Origin: CAYJXA01 sp964404595
GTDB lineage: Archaea; Nanobdellota; Nanobdellia; Woesearchaeales; GW2011-AR9
Reading direction: 5' to 3'
DNA length: 23,540 nt
Assembly (NCBI GenBank): GCA_964404595.1
Contig: CAYOKQ010000019.1
Coordinates: forward strand, 1-23,540
Position numbers and translations under genes: made by a program. This document shows, piece after piece, positions 1 to 7,390 of this stretch (the stretch's first letter is position 1; every line of letters starts with the position of its first letter). The notes under the pieces are model-generated. The model saw only the letters and a list, made by a program, of their open reading frames with translations. It made no database searches and had not been told where the DNA came from.

Positions 1-3
1 TCC

Positions 4-624
4 ATGAAGACATTAGGTAAAGTGGCAGTCATTGGCAGATTTAAACCCCTCCATAATGGTGGAGCTCTCATGCTCGAGACGATATGCCAACTTGCCGATC
101 ACGTTACCATCGGCATTGGCAGCTCTAATAAATATAATCTGCGTAATCCCTTTACAGCGAAGGAATCACAAAGAATGTTGGATGCATTCTTATCACCTGG
201 GTATGCCAATTACAAGATTGTGCATATTCCTGATTTTGCCCAAGATCCACAATATCGTGATGGACAACAATGGAAAGAATATGTCAAAACGAAGTTTGGC
301 CATCTTGATTATTTTTTTACCGGAAATCTCTACGTGAAGACATTGTTAGACGATAGTTATCATGTTGCTCATCCTGCCCAATTCATCCCTCCAGATAAGT
401 GGATCAAACTGCGAGGAACGGAAGTTCGGCTGGAGATGGCCCGTGGAAATGAATGGAAGAATTTAGTGCCGCCAGAAGTAGTCTTCTACCTAGAACAACA
501 GGATATCATTTCGCGATTCCGGCAGCAATTTGGAGCAGCTATCCTTGAGTCTTCAACGGATCTGACTGAGTACAGAAGATCAGAAACAGCAGTGGAAGAA
601 CTTCTTCATGCGAGGGAACCATGA
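4..624 (+). CDS. Nicotinamide-nucleotide adenylyltransferase-like protein (NadM type)
   Basis: This 206-residue protein resembles the archaeal NMN adenylyltransferases, which join NMN and ATP to make NAD+ in the cytoplasm. The N-terminus carries the nucleotidyltransferase signature GRFKPLHNGG at residues 11-20. A GIGSSNKYNLRNPFTAKES stretch at about 37-55 matches the family's IGS...NPFTAgER block, and KLRGTEVRLEMARG near residue 136 matches the C-terminal ISGTEVR nucleotide-binding motif. The length is slightly above the usual 170-185 residues because of a C-terminal tail of about 30 residues. The oddity is the HxGH motif: its second histidine, which normally contacts the ATP phosphates, is Gly (HNGG), so activity may be altered. 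It overlaps the next kinase gene by 4 bp (ATGA), so the two are probably translationally coupled. The window begins 3 bp upstream, so the start and promoter cannot be checked. Family assignment is good; retention of NMNAT activity is uncertain. Confidence 0.82.
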   Translation: MKTLGKVAVIGRFKPLHNGGALMLETICQLADHVTIGIGSSNKYNLRNPFTAKESQRMLDAFLSPGYANYKIVHIPDFAQDPQYRDGQQWKEYVKTKFGHLDYFFTGNLYVKTLLDDSYHVAHPAQFIPPDKWIKLRGTEVRLEMARGNEWKNLVPPEVVFYLEQQDIISRFRQQFGAAILESSTDLTEYRRSETAVEELLHAREP

Positions 625-1388
625 AAAAATTAGGCAGTTATGAGATTGTAGGAGTGATCGGCGAAGGTGGTTTTGGCATTACCTACGAAGGGAGGCATAT
701 TCTCAATTCCCGCATCCGGGCCTGCTTAAAACAAAATTTAGAGATTTCTGATGAGAATGCTGAACTTCTCACTCGGGAAGCAGAATTACTGGAACGAGTT
801 CATCACCGCAGTCTGCCTGCTTTTCGTGATCTCTACCGCCTGCCTGATCAAAGCATGGTCTTGGCAATGAGTTATATCGATGGAAAATCTCTTGATAAAG
901 TTATTGCGAAACATACAGCATTAGATCCTGAAGAAGTAGGATGGATTGCGGAGCGAGCGCTTGATGCTCTATACTATCTTCACCGCCAAGGGATCGTCCA
1001 TGGGGATGTGAAGCCATCTAATATTCTGATCCAGCCCAAGGAACATAATATATTCCTCGTCGATTATGGTTTATCCACGATCAGACCAACGAGTATTTCC
1101 AAACCGGCAGGGTATACCAAAGTCTTTTCTGCACCGGAAGTGCTCATGGCAAAACCGCCTCTTCCTGAATCAGATATATATTCATTAGGCCTTACCATGA
1201 TCTATGCGTGGGGCGGGGATCCCATTGCACAGACCAATCCCCATTATGTTCCAACAGCGATGCAGGAATTTGTGAAGACACTCACTCATCACAATCCTTT
1301 GGAACGTGCCAGCTGGGAAAAAGAAGATCTCATCAAAAAATTATCTGATGCTCGCGCTGCTGCCTTTGGCCGCAGACACATGATCTAA
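621..1388 (+). CDS. Hanks-type serine/threonine protein kinase
   Basis: A 255-residue soluble protein kinase consisting of the catalytic domain alone. It has the glycine loop GEGGFG at 14-19, the ATP-anchoring lysine K37 (CLKQ), a matching glutamate in REAELL, the catalytic loop HGDVKPSN at 127-134, a DYG metal-binding motif at 148-150 and an APE motif. All catalytic residues are present, so it is probably active. The catalytic loop has HGD in place of HRD, which makes it a non-RD kinase that may not need activation-loop phosphorylation. There is no membrane segment or sensor domain, unlike PknB-type receptors. The start overlaps the stop of the NMN adenylyltransferase-like gene by 4 bp, and a vWA-like gene follows. 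By analogy with kinase/vWA modules such as TerY-P it may phosphorylate its neighbour; that is inference. No PP2C phosphatase is visible in the window. Confidence 0.9.
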   Translation: MKKLGSYEIVGVIGEGGFGITYEGRHILNSRIRACLKQNLEISDENAELLTREAELLERVHHRSLPAFRDLYRLPDQSMVLAMSYIDGKSLDKVIAKHTALDPEEVGWIAERALDALYYLHRQGIVHGDVKPSNILIQPKEHNIFLVDYGLSTIRPTSISKPAGYTKVFSAPEVLMAKPPLPESDIYSLGLTMIYAWGGDPIAQTNPHYVPTAMQEFVKTLTHHNPLERASWEKEDLIKKLSDARAAAFGRRHMI

Positions 1389-1444
1389 GCAAACAGAATT
1401 GAAACGGAAATAAGACGCATTTGAGCTAGCGGGAGCTTTAATGC

Positions 1445-1450
1445 GGGAGG
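1445..1450 (+). promoter_or_regulatory. Shine-Dalgarno site fixing the vWA-like start
   Basis: GGGAGG lies 8 nt before the ATG at 1459. The reading frame is also open from an ATG at 1441, but that codon lies upstream of this ribosome binding site, so 1459 is the better start. Confidence 0.7.
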
Positions 1451-1458
1451 AAAATAAA

Positions 1459-2367
1459 ATGTACGGATGGTATAATGATGAAAGTGCCTGGAGAAATCCG
1501 GCAAAAATAAAAGGCGAATTTGATTCTGCCAAAGCGCCTTATCTGAAAGATTTTGCCGCAGCAGCTGCCAAAGAAGGGCCGCGAACATATGCCAGCGGGA
1601 AATTTGCTCCTGATATAGAACTGGTGGATCCCAAAGGAAAAAATATTACCTTAACCAGTGATGATGATATTGTCATGCTGCTTGACGGCACGGCATCGAT
1701 GGCAAAATGGCCCAAGGAAGTGCATGATCGCGAGCCATTGTATGTGAAAACAATTCGTGGATGGCGGGAACAAGCCAAAATCTGTTTTGGAATTATCGGT
1801 GACGCCAGATGGGATAGATGGGCTTTCCAAATTGGCAATCCTGGCAATGGGCCGGAATTAGATAAGGTCATCAACGGATTGTATGCCGAAGGGAAAGGCG
1901 GCCCAGGGTATCGTGAGAGTTACGAGCTTAGTGCATATTTTGCATTAAAGCATATCCAGGTTCCCGAAGGAGTTCATCCCACACTCATCATCATCGGTGA
2001 TGAGATGTTCTATGATGACGTTAATCCTGAGCAAGTCAAGAAAATATTTGGAGATGTTCTTCCTGCACCATTGCCTTCGCTTGGGGTCTGGAGAGATGTA
2101 GGGCAGCGATTTGATATCTACCACCTTCGCAAACAGTATGGCCAAGGGCTTGATGACAAGATTGAAGCGCAATGGACGGAAGCACTCGGACCGCAACGCA
2201 TTATTCCGGTGTACAATAATGGACGATTTGAAGTCATCGACGTCGCCCTGGGGATCCAGGCGAAGAAATGGGGATGTGAAGATAATTTTCTGCAAAATCG
2301 GGAAGCACGACAAGAAGGCGCTGCAGTGGCATCAGTCATGGCGTCTCTTAAGTATGTGGAGGAATGA
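1459..2367 (+). CDS. von Willebrand factor A-like domain protein
   Basis: A 302-residue cytoplasmic protein. The segment DIVMLLDGTASMAKW contains a MIDAS-like metal site with D76-G77-T78-A79-S80, close to the vWA DxSxS pattern. A later strand ending in IIIGDEMFYDD (D181) fits the second conserved acidic loop of vWA folds. The N-terminal 70 residues and the C-terminal 100 residues are not recognised. No signal peptide or membrane segment is visible. It sits 70 bp after the kinase gene and 4 bp before the glutamine-amidotransferase-like gene. That places it inside a kinase-associated run, where vWA proteins commonly act as metal-dependent scaffolds or as kinase partners. The vWA call rests on the MIDAS pattern and the strand-loop layout; the exact subfamily is not known. 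An alternative start at 1441 is less likely because of the ribosome binding site. Confidence 0.68.
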   Translation: MYGWYNDESAWRNPAKIKGEFDSAKAPYLKDFAAAAAKEGPRTYASGKFAPDIELVDPKGKNITLTSDDDIVMLLDGTASMAKWPKEVHDREPLYVKTIRGWREQAKICFGIIGDARWDRWAFQIGNPGNGPELDKVINGLYAEGKGGPGYRESYELSAYFALKHIQVPEGVHPTLIIIGDEMFYDDVNPEQVKKIFGDVLPAPLPSLGVWRDVGQRFDIYHLRKQYGQGLDDKIEAQWTEALGPQRIIPVYNNGRFEVIDVALGIQAKKWGCEDNFLQNREARQEGAAVASVMASLKYVEE

Positions 2368-2371
2368 AATC

Positions 2372-3232
2372 ATGAAAAGCGCATACAAAACCAGTGGAGC
2401 AATTTTTGATCAGGTGAGCAAATTACATCAACCGGGATTGCGGGAAGAATTAGATAGTCTTGGCGGCGAAATTGTGGTGATAAAAGGAGATCATGACCGC
2501 GTGGAAGAATTATTGGATACTATTAAAGTTCCCTATGCCTTGATTGAAAGCAATGAACTGGCAACATACAATGGAGGAAGAGTTTTCTTTGTCAATTGCC
2601 GGCGATATGGTGGTATTTCGGCATCAATGAAAGATGCAGTGAAAGAGCGAGTAAGCAGCGGGGGCAGATTAATTACCTCGGACTGGTCGCTGAGCTTGAC
2701 CGAGAGAGTTTTCCCGGGTAAATTGCACAAGACCACATCAACAACCGATGATGTCATGGAGGTGCAGTGCGAAACGGATATCGCCCGGAAATTAATCGGG
2801 CTTAATTATGCCCAGTGCAGCCCACAATGGTGGCTTGAAGGAAGCAGTGATGTGTACAGCATCGGAAAAAATGTCACTCCTCTTCTGACCAGCCGAGAAA
2901 TGGAAGCCAGGTATGGGCAACCTTATGTTGCAGTGGGATTTACTCAAGGACGGGGTGAGGCTCTTCATTTCATCAGCCATTTTGTATTGCAGAGAACTAA
3001 ACAAAAAGGAAAAGAGAAATCAGCAGGACTCGATGATTTCCTTGCGAAAATAAAGATTGAACGGACAGCAGAGATGGATGATGCAACACTTGCAGAATTG
3101 GAAGCGGCATATAGTTCTCTCAATACTGTGGCATACCTCTGTTTACGTGCACCTTTGCTGCCCACAGACATGAAAAGTATGCTGGCATCTGCGAGCCAGA
3201 TTGCCGGAAAAAAAAGTGCGAGGCTGATATGA
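2372..3232 (+). CDS. Class I glutamine amidotransferase-like / ThuA-like protein
   Basis: A 286-residue protein. The start at 2372 is chosen because GGAGG at 2358-2362 lies 9 nt upstream; the reading frame itself extends to 2111 but there it overlaps the vWA-like gene. The N-terminal half has alternating strands and helices: GGEIVVIKGDHDRVEELL, then RVFFVNCRRYGG near residue 70, then VSSGGRLITSDWSLSL near 95-110. The pattern of a VxxGGxLxTSDW segment after a strand ending in Cys/Asn is typical of Rossmann-like GATase-1/ThuA folds used in vWA and MoxR neighbourhoods. The Cys in FFVNC may or may not be a catalytic nucleophile, and I see no clear His-Glu pair. The C-terminal part (about 215-286) looks helical and is not recognised. 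It overlaps the next gene by 4 bp (ATGA). The function is unknown; the fold assignment is tentative. Confidence 0.6.
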   Translation: MKSAYKTSGAIFDQVSKLHQPGLREELDSLGGEIVVIKGDHDRVEELLDTIKVPYALIESNELATYNGGRVFFVNCRRYGGISASMKDAVKERVSSGGRLITSDWSLSLTERVFPGKLHKTTSTTDDVMEVQCETDIARKLIGLNYAQCSPQWWLEGSSDVYSIGKNVTPLLTSREMEARYGQPYVAVGFTQGRGEALHFISHFVLQRTKQKGKEKSAGLDDFLAKIKIERTAEMDDATLAELEAAYSSLNTVAYLCLRAPLLPTDMKSMLASASQIAGKKSARLI

Positions 3233-4170
3233 TTAAGACTATTAATACTATGATTGATAGTATGTTTGATATCATCGTCACCATGCCTCCCTATGCCTCG
3301 TTTATCGATGAAGTAGTGAAACATCCTCTGGTAAGCGGCATACGGCTTAACACCGTCATGCCTTTAAAGGGGACGATCGAAGACACTCTCGCCAGGCTTG
3401 AGGATAAAACAGGTGAGAAAGACTTGTGGATAGATCTCAAGTGCAGGCAGCTGCGAATAAAAAATTTTGGCGTCCCCCCTTTTACGGAGATAGAATTAAC
3501 CCATGCGATAACTGTTGACACACCTGTGACGGCCTATTTTAGCGACGGGCGAGAATCAGCAAAAGTAGTGGAAGTTGACGGCAATCGTTTAATTATGCAA
3601 GAAGGCCCCCAACGAGTGGTGGGTCCGGGAGAATCGGTAAATATTCCACATCCTTCACTGAAAGTAGAAGGATATTTTACAGATAAAGATCGTGAATATG
3701 TACGGGCAGCATCGGCGCTAGGCATTCACAAATATATGTTGTCATTTACTGAGTTGCCGACTGACAATACAGAATTATTTGTGCTTGATCCTTGGGCTAA
3801 ACCAGCCTACAAAATTGAATCAAAGAAAGGATTACAGTATGCAGCGCATCAGTGGAATGGCGGCGGAAGATTAGTTGCCGCACGAGGCGATTGGTATGTA
3901 GAATTAGACAAGCCTCATCACCTCATTGAAGCGATGGAAACAATCATTCATCGAGATTCTTCTGCCATTGCCGCATCACGCATCTTGCCTTCTTTTGCAT
4001 CCGGCCTGGAACCCAGTTGCCAGGATATCGGCGATGTCGATAGTCTCTTGCGCATGGGATACAAGTCTCTCATGCTTGGTGATGATGTGTGTCTACGACG
4101 AGAATCAGTCCTGAGTGCACTCAATTTATTGTCCGCGATGGCTGAATATCATGAACGGAGAGTGAAATAA
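3229..4170 (+). CDS. Pyruvate kinase-like TIM-barrel protein lacking the C-terminal domain
   Basis: This 313-residue protein follows the pyruvate kinase A/B-domain layout from end to end. FDIIVTMPPYASF aligns with the KIVCTIGPAS strand and GIRLN with the MNVARLNFSHG strand. IDLKCRQLRI aligns with LDTKGPEIR and keeps the lysine. A beta-rich B domain occupies about residues 85-145. YKIES (K195, E197) matches the KIEN catalytic and metal site, VAARGDWYVEL (D221) matches VARGDLGVEI, and YKSLMLGDDVCLRRESVLSAL matches DAVMLSGETA.G.YPVEAV. The allosteric C-terminal domain of true pyruvate kinases is absent, and the TQM helix has become SRI. Core metal and general-acid residues therefore survive, while the PEP and ADP surroundings have diverged. 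It is probably an enzyme acting on a PEP- or pyruvate-like substrate, not glycolytic pyruvate kinase. It is coupled to the upstream gene by an ATGA overlap. Confidence 0.72.
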   Translation: MIKTINTMIDSMFDIIVTMPPYASFIDEVVKHPLVSGIRLNTVMPLKGTIEDTLARLEDKTGEKDLWIDLKCRQLRIKNFGVPPFTEIELTHAITVDTPVTAYFSDGRESAKVVEVDGNRLIMQEGPQRVVGPGESVNIPHPSLKVEGYFTDKDREYVRAASALGIHKYMLSFTELPTDNTELFVLDPWAKPAYKIESKKGLQYAAHQWNGGGRLVAARGDWYVELDKPHHLIEAMETIIHRDSSAIAASRILPSFASGLEPSCQDIGDVDSLLRMGYKSLMLGDDVCLRRESVLSALNLLSAMAEYHERRVK

Positions 4171-4188
4171 AATGCTAATATCCATAAC

Positions 4189-4197
4189 TTTTTTAAA
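4189..4197 (+). promoter_or_regulatory. Possible TATA box before the NAD-kinase-like gene
   Basis: TTTTTTAAA lies in the 63-bp gap after the pyruvate-kinase-like gene. Transcription about 25 nt downstream would give a very short leader that still includes the GGAGGG ribosome binding site at 4219-4224. It is weak, and the gene may equally be read through from upstream. Confidence 0.3.
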
Positions 4198-4233
4198 GGC
4201 TGGTGAAGAGCATTCATCGGAGGGCAGTAATCC

Positions 4234-5139
4234 ATGAAAAGATTTCTGGTCGTCTACAAAAAAAGTAGTTTCGAAATGTATCGTAGTTCAGCAGATCAAT
4301 CTGTAAGAGATTTTGCTCTTCAGGATGCCGTTTTGCAAGAAAGCCATCGTATTCATGCCGCTAGCCTAGAGCAGGTGCTGGCAACTCTTGATGCACGGGC
4401 CATCGAGTACCAAAAGAGATATCGCAGCCAATTGCAGCCTATTGACACTTCGCTTAATGCTGTCGTGGTCGTAGGAGGTGATGGAACAACTTTAGATACT
4501 GCACATTATGTTCCTACCGCTGATATTCCCATTATAGGAGTTAATTCTGATCCTGCCCACAGCGTAGGATTTTATACCTGTTGTACTGCTGACAATTTTG
4601 CTGATTTTCTTGATAATCTCAAGTTCAAGCCTAAAACCTCCCTTCCTCGGCTGGAAGTGATACTCAATGGGCAATCCCTGCCTTATTATGTTCTAAATGA
4701 TATTTTTATTGCACACAGCTCGCCGGCAGCATACACCCGATATATGCTTACTGTTGATGGAAAAAAAGTCGTTGATAAGGACAACAATGAGCGCCTGCGA
4801 AGCAGCGGTATTGTTATTGCCACAGCAAGTGGTTCAACCGCATGGATGTATAATCTGCAAGGAACAATTATGCCTTTAACATCCACCCAGATGCAGTATA
4901 AAGAACGTGATGTGCGTAATTTAACTCCTCAATATGCAGAAAGGGAAATAAAGGTCCAATCGCTCACACGAGAAGGAAGAATATTTGTGGATGGAGACCA
5001 CCTTGATTGTCTTTTTTCATTGGGTGACTGCCTCATTATCAAAGTTGGTTCACCAGTACAAATCGTCGGGGATATAAATACTAAAAGGCAAACTTATGAA
5101 GTAGAAGCTATCCCACGAGCATTAAGAGATCAAATATAG
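4234..5139 (+). CDS. NAD kinase (ATP-NAD kinase family)
   Basis: A 301-residue protein of the ATP-NAD kinase family, which phosphorylates NAD+ to NADP+ in the cytoplasm. The diagnostic GGDGTT motif is at residues 81-86 and is followed by GVNSDPAHSVGFY. LNDIFIAHSSPA at 154-165 corresponds to the (L)NE/D substrate-binding segment. SSGIVIATASGSTAWM matches the conserved SDGLIVATPTGSTAY loop. IFVDGDH near residue 251 matches the C-terminal VDGD strand. The length is normal for the family. The start is supported by GGAGGG at 4219-4224. It is the second NAD-linked enzyme of this run, after the NMN adenylyltransferase-like gene, so NAD(P) or a related dinucleotide is a likely common theme. The substrate could be a relative of NAD; the sequence does not decide this. 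Confidence 0.85.
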   Translation: MKRFLVVYKKSSFEMYRSSADQSVRDFALQDAVLQESHRIHAASLEQVLATLDARAIEYQKRYRSQLQPIDTSLNAVVVVGGDGTTLDTAHYVPTADIPIIGVNSDPAHSVGFYTCCTADNFADFLDNLKFKPKTSLPRLEVILNGQSLPYYVLNDIFIAHSSPAAYTRYMLTVDGKKVVDKDNNERLRSSGIVIATASGSTAWMYNLQGTIMPLTSTQMQYKERDVRNLTPQYAEREIKVQSLTREGRIFVDGDHLDCLFSLGDCLIIKVGSPVQIVGDINTKRQTYEVEAIPRALRDQI

Positions 5140-5166
5140 ATCAAATGTGATAATGAAGAGGTACAT

Positions 5167-6336
5167 ATGGACAGCATCGACATTGCCATCATCGGAGGAG
5201 GAGTCAATGGGCTGGCGATAGCCTACATGCTTGTCCAGCAATATCCTGGAAAAAGTATATTTGTGCTGGAAAAAAATAAATATCTTGCAGAGGAGCAATC
5301 GGGTAGAAATTCCGGGGTGCGCCATTCGGGGTATCAATATCTTGCAGGCACTTTAAAATCAATCTTATGCCACAGCGCAAATAAAAAGTTAAGACAATTT
5401 GCCCAAGAACACGGCATTGCCGATGTAGGAACAGGAAAATATATTCTGGCAACAACGCCCGAGGAAGTAGAGAGGCTCGATTTCTATCATCACCGAGCAC
5501 TGGAAAATGGGACGTGCATTGAACTTCTTGATCGAACTTCGATACGAAAGAAAGAACCAAATTTAGACGCTCTGGCTGCATTATATACCCCTGAGACTGG
5601 AGTGATAGACGTTGCTGGTTATGCCCGTGTATTGAGAAATTTCGTTACCCAGCATGATGGGAATATTCTCACTCAGAGTAAAGTTACTGCTATCAGCCCT
5701 CGCAATAATAAATTTGTGGTCCAAATACAACACCATCAAGAACAGTCTGAATTTGAATGTGGGATAGTAATTAATGCAGCTGGCTTATATGCCGATGAGG
5801 TGGCTAGAATGGCAAATCCCGAATTTCCATATACAATCACGCCTTTACGCGGTGAATATATGAAATTCACTGTAAACCGCCAGGAATTGGAATTGCATGA
5901 TACTAATGTGTACCCTGTCCCTCGACCCATACCTGGAATCTATGATTCCTTCGGACATCTTAAGACCATGGCTGGTGTTCATATAACTCCTACTTTTGCA
6001 GCAGGAGCAGATCAATCGATGGGCATCGGAAAAACATATTTAGTGGGGCCGCTGGGGAGAATTACGGAAAAAAAGGATGATTATGCAGGTGATAGAAAAG
6101 AGCCCCGTGCATTTTATGATGAAGTTCATACTTTTTTTCCAGGCCTTCGCATAGATGATCTCACTCCAGACTTTGCAGGAATCCAGGTAAAATTAAATGG
6201 GTATGATGATTTTATACTTGAGCGAGATAGAATGCATCCTCACCTGATTCATGTGATTGCGGACTCGCCTGGGATGACTTCTTCTTTGGCAATTGCAGAA
6301 TATGTTACCGCCCGCCTCGTCAGACCGATATTTTGA
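5167..6336 (+). CDS. lhgO: L-2-hydroxyglutarate oxidase-like FAD-dependent oxidoreductase
   Basis: A 389-residue DAO-superfamily flavoprotein. The N-terminus has the FAD-binding dinucleotide motif GGGVNG at 10-15 and an acidic strand end (VLEKN, E35). SGRNSGVRHSG at 45-55 is the signature of the LhgO/L2HGDH branch, which oxidises L-2-hydroxyglutarate to 2-oxoglutarate and passes electrons to an acceptor. ETGVIDVAGYARVL and VINAAGLYADEVARM are further family blocks. The C-terminal FAD segment includes FAGIQVKL and VIADSPGMTSSLAIAEYV. The length is close to the usual 390-420 residues. GAAGAGGT at 5155-5162 serves as ribosome binding site. The gene lies 27 bp after the NAD-kinase-like gene and is probably co-transcribed with it. 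Its 3' end overlaps the convergent gene on the other strand by 17 bp. The true substrate in this organism is not shown. Confidence 0.85.
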   Translation: MDSIDIAIIGGGVNGLAIAYMLVQQYPGKSIFVLEKNKYLAEEQSGRNSGVRHSGYQYLAGTLKSILCHSANKKLRQFAQEHGIADVGTGKYILATTPEEVERLDFYHHRALENGTCIELLDRTSIRKKEPNLDALAALYTPETGVIDVAGYARVLRNFVTQHDGNILTQSKVTAISPRNNKFVVQIQHHQEQSEFECGIVINAAGLYADEVARMANPEFPYTITPLRGEYMKFTVNRQELELHDTNVYPVPRPIPGIYDSFGHLKTMAGVHITPTFAAGADQSMGIGKTYLVGPLGRITEKKDDYAGDRKEPRAFYDEVHTFFPGLRIDDLTPDFAGIQVKLNGYDDFILERDRMHPHLIHVIADSPGMTSSLAIAEYVTARLVRPIF

Positions 6337-7390
6337 CATCCTCAACAATGACCCTGACAGCGTCTTGTTCACCTCGATCTGACTTGAGCTCTTCTGCTAA
6401 AGTATCACCTTTGAGCGGCATATCTGAAACGTACCCAGCAAAGCCAAAGCGCAATTTGAGGTGATCATAGCGTCTTCTGGCTTTATTCACGGATTCCACT
6501 GCTTCTCGTATTTCCATATCCACGCACATGCATCCATGTCCCCTTGCTGATTCAAGAAGTTCTTTGGTTTCACCTATCACCGAGCGTACATTTAGATTCA
6601 AGCCAAAATTATTTCTGGCACGTGCAAGAACATTATGTATGGGATATTGGTTATTTCTGCCATCGTGTAAATCGATTTCATCGATGATAGCGGTGGGAAA
6701 TACTACGGTGTGCCGCTCGAGATTATCATGAAGTGCCCCTACTCTGCCAAACATATAGATGGAAAAAGGTGTACGGGTATCCTGCTCGCGTGCCCTTGCT
6801 TCAAACTGCCTGGTCATTTTGTCAATAATAATTCCTGCTTGATCAGCATAAACATATCCGATGTTTAACGCTACTTTTTCTGCTATCTGCACTACCTGTG
6901 CATCTACATACTCTTGTGGAAATCTTTCCCGAACTCGACTTTGCGCGGCTACCGCGTCCAGAGGACCAAAAATAATGGTAGTTATCTCCTGCCTTTCTGA
7001 TAAAAACATGCCTTTGACAAAATTATAGGCATGATTGTCATAGAATATATCGGTCTGGTGTGCCTTTCCTTCGCGTTCGAGCGATTCGAATTCTAAAGGC
7101 GATTCACGTGCCCGTGCATAAGCCCTAATCATCTCTTCGTATCTCCTACGCCGCCCAAATCCACTATACTGTGGAATATACAGTGTGCCGGAAGAAAAAT
7201 ATATCGGTTCCCTGCCGTTATCCTGGATGACACGTGATGAAGAGCCAGGAAGCAGAGCTTCCAATTCTGAAGGCAGCATTCCATTGTAAAGTTTTATGCT
7301 TGAGACTTCATCGGGTGTAACATTTCTTCCAAATAATCTGGTTTGGGCATACTTGATGGTTTGTTCTCGGGAAAAAATAGGTGTGCTCAT
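6320..7390 (-). CDS. Nucleoside phosphorylase-like protein
   Basis: A 356-residue protein. Its C-terminal two thirds resemble the PNP/UDP phosphorylase superfamily. YMFGRVGALHDNLERHTVVFPTAIIDE at about 212-238 follows the family pattern in which a Gly-rich GxxGGL loop leads into a GDVVVPTAAI strand. CVDMEIREAVESVNKA near 290-305 matches the VDMExAAV base- and ribose-binding motif (M292, E293). FAGYVSDMPLKGD resembles the following ISDxx segment. The N-terminal third is not recognised. Members of this superfamily split N-glycosidic bonds of nucleosides or related compounds; the substrate here is unknown. It overlaps the upstream methyltransferase gene by 4 bp (ATGA at 7387-7390 on the minus strand), so the pair forms an operon. 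The stop lies inside the end of the convergent lhgO-like gene. The family call is moderate and based on the motifs. Confidence 0.55.
   Translation of the reverse strand: MSTPIFSREQTIKYAQTRLFGRNVTPDEVSSIKLYNGMLPSELEALLPGSSSRVIQDNGREPIYFSSGTLYIPQYSGFGRRRRYEEMIRAYARARESPLEFESLEREGKAHQTDIFYDNHAYNFVKGMFLSERQEITTIIFGPLDAVAAQSRVRERFPQEYVDAQVVQIAEKVALNIGYVYADQAGIIIDKMTRQFEARAREQDTRTPFSIYMFGRVGALHDNLERHTVVFPTAIIDEIDLHDGRNNQYPIHNVLARARNNFGLNLNVRSVIGETKELLESARGHGCMCVDMEIREAVESVNKARRRYDHLKLRFGFAGYVSDMPLKGDTLAEELKSDRGEQDAVRVIVEDVKISV

Noticed and set aside
1389..1458. GC-rich AGCTAGCGGGAGCT element after the kinase gene as a hairpin terminator
   Set aside because: The arms pair only over a few bases and no T tract follows; more likely part of the leader of the next gene.
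2111..2371. Upstream extension of the GATase-like frame inside the vWA-like gene
   Set aside because: It overlaps a well-supported gene in another frame, has no family likeness, and a ribosome binding site marks ATG 2372.
3515..3540. TTGACA followed by TATTTT as a bacterial -35/-10 promoter
   Set aside because: Spacing is about 14 bp, too short, and it lies inside the pyruvate-kinase-like coding sequence with no gene at a fitting distance.
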